A DNA stretch of 8,824 bases. It comes from Kuafuiihalomonas sp964477875 (GTDB lineage: Bacteria > Myxococcota > Kuafuiibacteriia > Kuafuiibacteriales > Kuafuiibacteriaceae). The stretch covers positions 1-8,824 of the forward strand of contig CAYZFR010000165.1 of NCBI GenBank assembly GCA_964477875.1, given 5' to 3'. The notes beneath the pieces are model-generated. The model was not told where the DNA came from, searched no databases, and saw only the letters and a list, made by a program, of their open reading frames with translations. A program made the translations under genes and the position numbers. Shown piece after piece: positions 1-7,109 of this stretch (position 1 is the stretch's first letter; every line of letters begins with the position of its first letter).

Positions 1-1464
1 GCCCGCTCGGACCCGCCGTCGACCGGACCCGCCGGTGACCCGGCGGCTGAGGGCCCGGCGCCGGAGGACGATCCGGCCGCGGTCGAGGTCGAAGACGACA
101 GCCCGGCCTGGCGGGAACAGTTCCGGGCCGCCTTGGCCGGCCGGGCCGAGCTTCCGGTTCCACCCTCCCGACCGCCCCGCCGGCCCAAGCCGAGCCGGCG
201 GCCGGGTTTTCGGGCCTGGCTGGAGGCGAGCCAGATCCCGGTCCTGGGTCGCTCGGCTGAACCGGCTCCGGTGACACCGCCGGCACCGACCGCGCCCCCG
301 TCCCTCGGCGTAGAAGGCCCCTCGACCCCGAGCCGGGCTCCAGCCCCGGCGCCGGTCCAAACGCCGTCTTCGCCCTCTGCGCCGCCTTCATGGACCGACG
401 CCTGGGGGGCGCCCTCGGTCGCGCCGCCGCCCGCGCCGCCGCGGGCCGACAGCTGGGCTTCTTCGAAGGCTCCGCCCAGCAGCGGTGCCGAAGCGGGCGA
501 GCTCGGTGACCCGGTGGCCGCGGTCCGGCTCCTGCACCGCCTGCACGAAGCGGGGGCGAGCGGCCTACTGCAGTGGAACGGGGAGCAGCTCGTGTTCGTC
601 GACGGCGAGCCCCGGGCCGTGCGGGGCCACCGGGCCCTGGACGATCTGGAGGAGCGCTTCGGAAGCGGGAGCTCGCGGATCCCGAAGGACGGCCCGCTCC
701 GGCCCGGGCTCCTCGGCCTGGCGCGGGTCTTCGGCATGAGCCCCTCCGCCCTCGATCTCGACCTTTCCAGGTCGTTGGAGGAGGCGCTGGGGCGCTTCGT
801 CGCCTTCCGGGGGGGGTGGCGCTTCGAGCCCCAGACGACCCGAAGGGACGAATGGCTCCCGCCTCTTCCGCTGCGGGAGCGGCTCGCGGACGCGGTGGCG
901 GACCACGTCCCCTTCGAGCTGGTGTGGGCCGAGGTCGCGGGCCCTCTGCAGGTTGATCCCCGGCGCCCGGTGCCCCGGCGGGAGCGGGACCGGCGACTTC
1001 TCGCCCTCCTCGGCACCCATCCCATTGACGAGGCCCGGCGGATGGCGGGCTTGACCCGGGAACGGGCCGGGGCCCTGGCGCTGGTATGGCTCGGCCAGGG
1101 GCTGGCCCAGAAGGACCTTAGCGCGGCCCCGACCCCGACCCGAGCTTCGGGTCCGGCGGCCGAGGATGGCGCGCCGGTTCCCCACGAGGGCTTGGTTCAC
1201 CTGCCGGGGCCCGAGCGCCTACGGCGCCTGCTCCAGCTCGCCCGCACCTCGGACTACTTTCGTCTGCTCGACGTCGGCTTCGAAGCGACGCCCCCCCAGG
1301 TCGACCGAGCCCACGCCTTCGTGAAGAGCCTGCTCCCCGAAGCCCACGGCGGCGACGCCGACGCCCACCGCGAGGAAGTGGTCGAGATCCTGGACGAGGC
1401 CCGGGCAGTGCTACGTGATCCCCGGCTCCGCGACGCCTACAAGGCCCACGTCGTCCCTACATGA
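1..1464 (+). CDS. DUF4388-like / degenerate J-domain protein, 5'-truncated by window edge
   Basis: The reading frame is open from the first base, so the gene starts upstream; the TTG at 133 lies in low-complexity sequence and need not be the start. 487 residues are visible. Residues 1-40 are acidic and Pro/Ala-rich. Residues 50-165 are a proline-rich, probably disordered stretch. Residues about 171-280 look like the DUF4388 (PATAN-type) fold, with a GLLQWNGEQLVFVDGEPRAV core followed by a segment resembling the family's FRGGWRFE strand. A helical region follows (about 285-370). Residues 419-481 resemble a DnaJ J-domain: DYFRLLDVG at the start and AVLRDPRLRDAYKAH at the end, but the central HPD that stimulates Hsp70 is missing (EAHGG stands near that place). 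DUF4388 plus J-like proteins occur in myxobacteria, often near gliding or signalling genes; the exact role here is unknown. No signal peptide or membrane segment is visible. The family call rests on pattern recognition only. Confidence 0.75.
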   Translation, partial: ARSDPPSTGPAGDPAAEGPAPEDDPAAVEVEDDSPAWREQFRAALAGRAELPVPPSRPPRRPKPSRRPGFRAWLEASQIPVLGRSAEPAPVTPPAPTAPPSLGVEGPSTPSRAPAPAPVQTPSSPSAPPSWTDAWGAPSVAPPPAPPRADSWASSKAPPSSGAEAGELGDPVAAVRLLHRLHEAGASGLLQWNGEQLVFVDGEPRAVRGHRALDDLEERFGSGSSRIPKDGPLRPGLLGLARVFGMSPSALDLDLSRSLEEALGRFVAFRGGWRFEPQTTRRDEWLPPLPLRERLADAVADHVPFELVWAEVAGPLQVDPRRPVPRRERDRRLLALLGTHPIDEARRMAGLTRERAGALALVWLGQGLAQKDLSAAPTPTRASGPAAEDGAPVPHEGLVHLPGPERLRRLLQLARTSDYFRLLDVGFEATPPQVDRAHAFVKSLLPEAHGGDADAHREEVVEILDEARAVLRDPRLRDAYKAHVVPT

Positions 1465-1487
1465 GGCCGCTCGGACGGCGGGATCGC

Positions 1488-1515
1488 TTGTCGGTGCGCT
1501 CCGCGGTGCTAGAGT
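1488..1515 (+). promoter_or_regulatory. Possible sigma-70-type promoter for def
   Basis: TTGTCG (1488-1493) and TAGAGT (1510-1515) match the -35 and -10 consensus at four of six positions each, with a 16-bp spacer. The -10-like box ends six bases before the def ATG, so transcription would begin at or next to the start codon and give a leaderless or nearly leaderless mRNA. The 57-bp gap after the upstream gene leaves room for a promoter. In GC-rich DNA such matches can arise by chance. Confidence 0.25.
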
Positions 1516-1521
1516 CGAGGC

Positions 1522-2064
1522 ATGGCCCTCCGTGAGATCCTGACGTTTCCGGACCGTCGCCTGGCCGAGGTCGCGACGCTGGTCGAAGCGGTCGACGACG
1601 AGGTCCGCACCCTCATCGACGACATGTTCGAGACCATGTACGAGGCCCACGGCGTCGGTCTGGCGGCGCCCCAGATCGGCGTCTTGAAGCGAGTCATCGT
1701 CGTGGACTGCGGCGACCGGCGAGACGACGACGACGAGGAGGACGCCGCGCTCGCGCCCAAGGAGCCAGTCGCGGTCGTGAATCCGGTGGTGGAGTCCTCG
1801 GAGGGCAAGATCACCTGGGAGGAGGGCTGCCTCTCCATCCCCGGCTACTACGACGAGGTCACCCGGGCCGGGCGCGTCGTGGTGACCGGCCTCGGTCGGG
1901 ACGGCGAGCCCCTTCGCATCGAGGCGGATGGTCTTCTCGGCGTGTGCCTGCAGCACGAGATCGATCACCTCGAAGGGACCCTCTTCTTGGACCACCTCTC
2001 CCGCCTCAAGCAGAGCGTCGTAAAGAAGAAGCTCAAGAAGCGGGCTGCCGAAGCGACCGCCTGA
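1522..2064 (+). CDS. def: Peptide deformylase
   Basis: This 180-residue protein removes the N-terminal formyl group from nascent polypeptides in the cytoplasm, using a catalytic metal (usually Fe2+). All three family motifs are present: GVGLAAPQIG at 44-53, EGCLSIPG at 101-108 and QHEIDHLEG at 144-152. Cys103, His145 and His149 are the expected metal ligands, Glu146 the catalytic base and Gln51 the oxyanion residue. Length is normal. Residues 64-82 form an unusually acidic surface insertion (four Asp, two Glu, Asp) just before the VAVVNP strand; E. coli Def is about ten residues shorter here. The C-terminus ends in a Lys-rich helix. The ATG at 1522 puts the conserved start (LREILTFPD) at the N-terminus; GAGG lies immediately upstream with poor spacing. 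fmt follows after 22 bases, so the two are probably one operon. Confidence 0.98.
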   Translation: MALREILTFPDRRLAEVATLVEAVDDEVRTLIDDMFETMYEAHGVGLAAPQIGVLKRVIVVDCGDRRDDDDEEDAALAPKEPVAVVNPVVESSEGKITWEEGCLSIPGYYDEVTRAGRVVVTGLGRDGEPLRIEADGLLGVCLQHEIDHLEGTLFLDHLSRLKQSVVKKKLKKRAAEATA

Positions 2065-2086
2065 GCCTCTTGCCTGGCGAGACCGC

Positions 2087-3064
2087 GTGAGCGAACGCTT
2101 CGAACTCCCCGACCGCCGGCTCCGGCTCGCCTTCTTCGGCACCCCCGACATCGCCGCCACCTGCCTACAGGCGCTCCTCGAGGCCGAAGCCGACGACGTC
2201 GCCCTGGTGGTCTGTCAGCCCGACCGACCCAAGGGGCGCGGCCGGTCCACGGTGGTCCCGCCGGTCAAGGCGCGCGGGCTGCAGGCGGGCCTGCCGGTGC
2301 TGCAGCCCAGGAAGCTCAAAGACGGCGCCCTCGCCCAACGTCTTCGGGAGGAGGCGATCGATCTGGGGATCGTCGTCGCCTATGGCCGGATCCTGCCGGC
2401 AGATCTGTTCACCGCCCCCGCCTTCGACACCCTGAACGTCCACGCCAGCCTGCTGCCCCGGCATCGGGGCGCGTCACCGATCCAGCACGCGATCTTGGCC
2501 GGCGACGCCCAGACCGGCGTGACCCTGATGAAGCTCAGTGAAGGCATGGACGAGGGCCCGATGCTGCTGCAACGCAGCCTGCCGGTGGGTCGGACGACGG
2601 GGGGGGAGCTGTTCGAGGCGGTGGCGGCCCTGGGCGCCAAGACCCTGGTCGAGGGGCTGGCCCTGGCCAAGCGGGAGGGGCTGGAGGTCGTACCCCAGGA
2701 CCACACCCAGGCTACCTACGCCGGCCTGCTGAAGAAGGAGGACGGCCTGCTGGACCTCGCCCAGCCCGCCACCGTCCTCGCTCGTCGGATCCGGGCCTTC
2801 GATCCCTGGCCCGGCTCGGTGCTTCAGACCCCCGACGGCCCCCTCAAGGTGTGGGCCGCCCATGCCGAGCCCAGGGAGGGAGCGGCCCAGCCTGGGATCT
2901 ATTTGGGGCAGGGGCGGATCAGCTGCGGCGAAGGGGCGCTGGCGCTCCGAGAGGTACAGCCCCCCGGGAAAAGGCGTATGCCCATCGACGACTTCCTGCG
3001 GGGGCGGGGGCGAGCCTGGATACCGGGAGAGACCCGGTTCGATTTTCCGAGATCCGGCCGTTAA
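2087..3064 (+). CDS. fmt: Methionyl-tRNA formyltransferase
   Basis: The 325-residue enzyme transfers a formyl group from 10-formyltetrahydrofolate to initiator Met-tRNA, the step that Def later reverses on the finished protein. The N-terminal Rossmann-type domain begins LRLAFFGTPDIAA (12-24). The folate/catalytic core is NVHASLLPRHRGASPIQ (117-133), with catalytic Asn117 and His119, then GVTLMKLSEGMDEGPML (144-160) with Asp155. The C-terminal tRNA-binding OB-like domain starts near ATYAGLLKKEDGLLD (209-223) and includes RIRAFDPWPGS (234-244). Length is close to E. coli Fmt (about 315). The start is GTG at 2087 behind a weak GGCGAG; it leaves an 11-residue N-terminal lead before the first conserved strand, and no better start is visible. 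Position 22 bases after def supports co-transcription. The often-following rsmB gene is absent; an unrelated regulator comes next. Confidence 0.97.
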   Translation: MSERFELPDRRLRLAFFGTPDIAATCLQALLEAEADDVALVVCQPDRPKGRGRSTVVPPVKARGLQAGLPVLQPRKLKDGALAQRLREEAIDLGIVVAYGRILPADLFTAPAFDTLNVHASLLPRHRGASPIQHAILAGDAQTGVTLMKLSEGMDEGPMLLQRSLPVGRTTGGELFEAVAALGAKTLVEGLALAKREGLEVVPQDHTQATYAGLLKKEDGLLDLAQPATVLARRIRAFDPWPGSVLQTPDGPLKVWAAHAEPREGAAQPGIYLGQGRISCGEGALALREVQPPGKRRMPIDDFLRGRGRAWIPGETRFDFPRSGR

Positions 3065-3134
3065 AATCTGAACAGTAGAGGGTGCCAGGCAGGCCACAGG
3101 CTCATCACGACGCCTATAGTGTTAATCCTGACGC

Positions 3135-3150
3135 TGGCATGGGGTTTGTA
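3135..3150 (+). promoter_or_regulatory. Sigma-54-like -24/-12 promoter element
   Basis: TGGCATGGGGTTTGTA fits the -24/-12 consensus TGGCAY-N-TTGCW layout: the -24 element TGGCA is complete, the spacing is exact, and only the -12 GC is GT. The element ends on the first base of the candidate start codon at 3150. If used, transcription would begin near 3161, so translation would have to start at the in-frame ATG at 3165 or later. It lies directly before a gene for a sigma-54 activator, so autoregulation is conceivable. The non-consensus -12 dinucleotide and the overlap with coding sequence keep this tentative. Confidence 0.4.
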
Positions 3151-3164
3151 TGCAAAGAAATGCC
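3136..3164. promoter_or_regulatory. Dyad symmetry over the regulator's start codon, possible operator or mRNA hairpin
   Basis: Two nested inverted arms surround the start at 3150: GGCAT (3136-3140) pairs with ATGCC (3160-3164) and TTTG (3145-3148) with CAAA (3153-3156), around a four-base TATG centre that contains the ATG. The gaps between arms are four and three bases, so the symmetry is nearly exact. As DNA it could be a binding site for the protein's own helix-turn-helix; as RNA it would put the start codon in a hairpin loop. It overlaps the sigma-54-like element, so the two readings may be linked or one may be chance. Confidence 0.35.
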
Positions 3165-6100
3165 ATGGGGGAGGCCGAACGCTCTGGCGCCGAAGAGGCG
3201 CCCCGCTCCAAGGAGCTGGAGGCGCTCGTCAAGTGGTTCGATGGGGCGACCGGCAGCGTTGCCATGATCCGGGGCCGAGGCGGCGTCGGCAAGAGTCACC
3301 TCGTCGACGAGCTGCTTCGCCTCGTCACCCAGCGGCCCCAGGTCGCGGTCTTCGAGTCCCGGGTGCCCGACGCGGGCGGCAAGAGCTTTCATCCCTTCGC
3401 CGAGATCGCCCATCAGGCGCTGCTGTGGGCCGAGCAATCCAGCTTGACGGAAGAGGTCGTGGATCCGGTCTACGGCGACATCTCCGGGGTGCTCGACCAC
3501 GCGGTGGCGGAGGAGGAAGGCGACGAAGGCCCTTCGCTGGACCAGAAGCTCCGCTTCTTCGAGGGCTTCCGGCGGCTGCTGACCGGCCTGGGCCGTCACG
3601 CCCGCCTGCTGGTGGTGGTTCGAGGCCTGGAGCGGGCCGACCCCGACACGCTGGAGCTCGCGAGCTACCTCGCCGACGAGCTCTTCGGTGACCCCGCCCT
3701 CGACCCCGAAAAGTCCCAGCCCGGCCTGCTGGTGCTGACGTGCCGGGACGACGATCTGCCGGCGGTGGTGGAGGACTTCATCGACGAGATGGTGCCCCGG
3801 CCTTCGGTCCAGACCGTCCGGCTGCAGGGCCTCGATCTGGAGGGGCTGCGGCGCTACGTTCAGTCCCGCCACGTGCTCGAGAAGCTCCTCGCCGCCTCCG
3901 AGGGGCTGCCCCAAGAGCTGGACGCCCTCCTCGACGCCCTACCTCGAAACGTCGAAGAGCTCTTCGAGCGCAAGCTGGCTGGCTTGGACCCGCTGGAGCG
4001 GGAGGCCTTGTCGGCGCTCGCGGTCTCGGGTCGAAGCGTGTCGGCGCGGCTGCTCGCCGGGGTGACCGGTCAGCCCGGCAGGCAGGTTGCCAAAGCCCTC
4101 AATCGACTCCGAGAGGAGAAGATCCTCGATCGCCGGATTTCCAACGGCGAGTTCCAGTTCGGCTTCATGCGGCGCCGGGATCTGGAGGTGACCGAGCGCT
4201 TCCTGGCCAAGGCGGAGCGGGCTCGACTGCACTCGGGCTGGGCGGACGCCTTGACCGAGGAGCCGGATCAGGGGGCCACGGCCCTGATCGCGTATCACCA
4301 GCTTCGTTCCGAGACCCCGGCCCGGGGTGTGCCCTTGGCCATCCAGGCCGCCGAGACCTACGCCGTCGGCGGGGCCCTGCACGCCGCCCTCGAGATGCTG
4401 GAGAGCGCGCTGGAGGTGGCGGAGGGCGAGCTTCGGGTGTCGATCCTGAGCCGGCTAGCCGAGCTTTCGCCCCTGACCGGTAGCCCCCGAAGGGCGCTGC
4501 GCTACGTCGCGGAGTGGAAAGCGGCCTTGCCCCCCGAGCAGCAGGGTCGAGCCATGCAGCGGGAGGCCGAGCTCTTCAACGCGGCCGGCGACTACCAGGC
4601 GGCCCAGAGGCTGTTGGAGCAGGCCCGAGCTCACACCCCGGAAGACGCGCTGCTCGAGCGAGCCAAGATCGAGGCCACCTGTGCCGAGGCGCTGTACCAT
4701 CAGTTCGCGCTCGGCGAGGCCAACGAGGCCGGCGCCAACGGACTCGATCTGTTGGCTGCCGCCCAGGGCGACTCGCCGACCCGGCTCCGCCTCGACCTTC
4801 TGAACTTGATGGGCAAGGCAGCTTTCGCTGGCGGCGATCTGGAGCGAGCGGTCCAGTTCTTCGAAGAGACCCTCACCGGGGCCGAGAAGTCGGGCCTAGC
4901 CAGCGAGCAGGCCCGGGCCCTCATCAATCTCGGTCTGGTCCGCATGCAGGAGGGTGATCTGGAGCGAGCGGCGGACCACCTGAAGGCCGGCATCGACAAG
5001 GCGGGCGAGGCCGGAGACCTGAGCCGCCTCGCCTTTGGATACCTGAACCTCGGCACCCTGCTGCACCAGCGGGGCGACCTCGGTCCAGCGATGGAATGCT
5101 ACCGGGAGTGCAAATCGCTCTTCAGGCGCCTCGGCAACCGCACCCAGCTCGCCCGCACCTTGTCCAACTTTGGAAACCTCCTCTTCTTGTGCGGAGACCT
5201 GGAGCGCGCCCGGGCTCACAACGAGGAGTCTCGACGGCTCGCGCAGCAGAGCGGGGTGGATCGCCTGGCTGCGGTGGCCCGGGTGGTGGCCGGAGTCATC
5301 GCGTTCGAGGAGAACAAGCGGACCGAAGGCGAGGCCGAGATCCGGGAGGGCATGAGCATCCTCCGGCGGGTGGGCTCGGGAGAGCGGCCGGTGGAGGCGA
5401 TGCTGGAGCTCGTGGAAGGCGCCTTGCGCTTTCAGGACCCGGTGTCGGCTCGTTCCACTCTGCACGAGGCGAAGGAAGCCCTGGGCGAGAGCGAGATCTC
5501 GCCCTCGGTCCGGGCCCGCTTGGCGCTCCTGGAGGGCAGCCTGGCCCTTGCCGAGGGGGGGAACGGGGCGCAGGCCCACTTCGAGTCGGCGCGGCGGCTG
5601 GCCCAGCGTCTGGGCCGCCGAATGATGCTGATGGAGGCCGATCTAGGCCTGTCCCGGGCCGCGCTGCGGGCGGGCGAGAAGGAGAAGTCCCGGCAGCATC
5701 TGGCCCGGGCCGAGGCGGCGGCGGACGAGATCTCCCGGGGCCTGCCCAGCGACGTGCGCTCGGGTTTCGAGGCGGGCCGCAGCATGCGCAACATCCGGAT
5801 CGCCCGGGCCGAGATCGAGGGCAGGGCCCTGCCGGTGCCGAGGGGCGCCCCGCCGGTGAGTGCGCCCGTCAAGCCGGCGGCCCACGTCGAGCGCAAGCAG
5901 GAGTGGAAGCGACGCTACGGCGGAATCATAGGGACCTCGCCCAAGCTGATGAAGGTCTTCCACATCCTGGACCGGGTGGCGGAGAGCGAGGGCACGGTGC
6001 TGATCGTCGGCGAGTCCGGGACCGGCAAAGAGCTGGTGGCGGAGGCCATCCACCGCAACTCGCCCCGGGCCAAGGGTCCTTTCGTCAAGTTGAATTGCGC

Positions 6101-7109
6101 AGCCCTGGTAGAGACCTTGCTGCTGAGCGAGCTCTTCGGCCACGAGCGAGGCTCCTTCACCGGCGCCCACCAGCGGAAGATCGGCCGCTTCGAGATGGCG
6201 GCTGGCGGCACCCTCTTCCTGGACGAGATCGGCGACATCTCGCTCAAGACCCAGGTGGCGCTGTTGCGGGTGTTACAGGAGCGAGAGTTCGAGCGGGTTG
6301 GCGGCGGCAAGCCGATCAAGGTCGACGCCCGCATCATCTTCGCGACCAACCGAAACCTTCCTCAGATGGTGAGGGACGGGACTTTCCGGGAAGACCTCTT
6401 CTACCGGATCAAGGGTATTCAGGTAGATCTGCCCCCCCTCCGGGAGCGCCGGGACGACGTAGTCCCTTTGGCCCAGCATTTCCTGGCCCAATACGCGGCC
6501 GAGAGCGGCTCGATGGAGAAGAAGCTCTCACCCGGGGCCTGTGCCCTGCTGACCCGCTACGGCTGGCCGGGAAACATCCGAGAGCTCGAGAACATCGTGC
6601 GTTCGGTAGCCCTGTTCGCCGAGGGCGAGACCATGACCGACGGGGACTTCGACGAGTACCGAGAGCTGTTCCAGGACGGTCTGGAGAAGGGGTCGGAGGA
6701 CAGCCAAGGCCTCGAAGTCCCTGAATATTCGGCGCCCACCGAGCCGGCCTCCAGCCCGCCCGAGGCCGCGCCGATCCCACCGGACGGACCCGCTACCTCA
6801 GCCCCGTCGATTTCGTCGGAGGGGACGAACGGGGCGCGATCTCCGGACGCGGTCCACAGGCCCGGTGAAGGGTGCCAGCCCGAGGAGGCGGTGGAGCGGG
6901 AGCTCCTGGACCAGATCTTCGACGGGGGAGTCCCGCTCCCGGAGCTCAAAAAAATGATTCAACTCCAGGCGATCACTCGCGCTTTGCGAATGACCGGGGG
7001 TAACATCACCAAGGCGGCAGAGGTCCTCGGTATGCGGCGGCCCCGGCTATCGCAGATCATCAATGGTGATGACGAGCTGAAGTCCCTCTGCCAAGGAGCA
7101 AACAAGTGA
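3150..7109 (+). CDS. Sigma-54-dependent transcriptional activator with N-terminal STAND-like NTPase and TPR array
   Basis: A 1319-residue cytoplasmic protein without membrane segments. Residues 20-250 are an AAA_16/STAND-type NTPase: Walker A GRGGVGKS (42-49), a Walker-B-position strand LLVVVRGLERAD (153-164) and a sensor-like LLVLTCRDDD (193-202). Residues 250-370 form a helical/winged region as in STAND regulators. Residues 395-890 are helical repeats of TPR type; GDLERA-like turns recur exactly every 40 residues at 562, 602, 642 and 682. Residues 924-1160 are a complete sigma-54 interaction domain: Walker A GESGTGKE (954-961), GSFTGA loop (1001-1006), Walker B TLFLDEIGD (1021-1029), sensor I FATNRN, arginine region FREDLFYR and WPGNIREL (1139-1146). 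A Pro/Ser-rich linker (about 1175-1245) precedes a Fis-type helix-turn-helix (about 1265-1306, GGNITKAAEVLGMRRPRLSQ). Such proteins bind upstream DNA and use ATP to open sigma-54 promoters; NTPase and TPRs likely sense the signal. ATG 3150 is the longest start; ATG 3165 is equally possible, and neither has a good Shine-Dalgarno. It overlaps the next gene by four bases. Confidence 0.93.
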   Translation: MQRNAMGEAERSGAEEAPRSKELEALVKWFDGATGSVAMIRGRGGVGKSHLVDELLRLVTQRPQVAVFESRVPDAGGKSFHPFAEIAHQALLWAEQSSLTEEVVDPVYGDISGVLDHAVAEEEGDEGPSLDQKLRFFEGFRRLLTGLGRHARLLVVVRGLERADPDTLELASYLADELFGDPALDPEKSQPGLLVLTCRDDDLPAVVEDFIDEMVPRPSVQTVRLQGLDLEGLRRYVQSRHVLEKLLAASEGLPQELDALLDALPRNVEELFERKLAGLDPLEREALSALAVSGRSVSARLLAGVTGQPGRQVAKALNRLREEKILDRRISNGEFQFGFMRRRDLEVTERFLAKAERARLHSGWADALTEEPDQGATALIAYHQLRSETPARGVPLAIQAAETYAVGGALHAALEMLESALEVAEGELRVSILSRLAELSPLTGSPRRALRYVAEWKAALPPEQQGRAMQREAELFNAAGDYQAAQRLLEQARAHTPEDALLERAKIEATCAEALYHQFALGEANEAGANGLDLLAAAQGDSPTRLRLDLLNLMGKAAFAGGDLERAVQFFEETLTGAEKSGLASEQARALINLGLVRMQEGDLERAADHLKAGIDKAGEAGDLSRLAFGYLNLGTLLHQRGDLGPAMECYRECKSLFRRLGNRTQLARTLSNFGNLLFLCGDLERARAHNEESRRLAQQSGVDRLAAVARVVAGVIAFEENKRTEGEAEIREGMSILRRVGSGERPVEAMLELVEGALRFQDPVSARSTLHEAKEALGESEISPSVRARLALLEGSLALAEGGNGAQAHFESARRLAQRLGRRMMLMEADLGLSRAALRAGEKEKSRQHLARAEAAADEISRGLPSDVRSGFEAGRSMRNIRIARAEIEGRALPVPRGAPPVSAPVKPAAHVERKQEWKRRYGGIIGTSPKLMKVFHILDRVAESEGTVLIVGESGTGKELVAEAIHRNSPRAKGPFVKLNCAALVETLLLSELFGHERGSFTGAHQRKIGRFEMAAGGTLFLDEIGDISLKTQVALLRVLQEREFERVGGGKPIKVDARIIFATNRNLPQMVRDGTFREDLFYRIKGIQVDLPPLRERRDDVVPLAQHFLAQYAAESGSMEKKLSPGACALLTRYGWPGNIRELENIVRSVALFAEGETMTDGDFDEYRELFQDGLEKGSEDSQGLEVPEYSAPTEPASSPPEAAPIPPDGPATSAPSISSEGTNGARSPDAVHRPGEGCQPEEAVERELLDQIFDGGVPLPELKKMIQLQAITRALRMTGGNITKAAEVLGMRRPRLSQIINGDDELKSLCQGANK
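7093..7098 (+). promoter_or_regulatory. Ribosome binding site deciding the lipoprotein start
   Basis: AAGGAG is a near-perfect Shine-Dalgarno seven bases before the GTG at 7106. It lies inside the last codons of the activator gene and is the strongest such site seen in the window. It supports the GTG start despite the four-base GTGA overlap and suggests translational coupling. Confidence 0.75.

Noticed and set aside
565..1200. Long minus-strand open frame (211 codons) opposite the DUF4388-like gene
   Set aside because: It mirrors a gene with strong codon bias; its protein is Pro/Gly/Arg-rich without motifs, as expected for an antisense shadow in GC-rich DNA.
1411..2160. Minus-strand 249-codon frame over def
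   Set aside because: def on the plus strand has all three catalytic motifs; the antisense frame has no recognisable domain.
3115..3120. TATAGT as a sigma-70 -10 box before the activator gene
   Set aside because: A plausible hexamer, but there is no matching -35 at 16-18 bases upstream, so I do not list it; it remains an alternative to the sigma-54-like element.
5096..6724. Plus-strand 542-codon frame inside the activator gene
   Set aside because: It is a +1-type shadow, very rich in Gly, Arg and Pro, while the overlapping frame carries the intact sigma-54 domain motifs.
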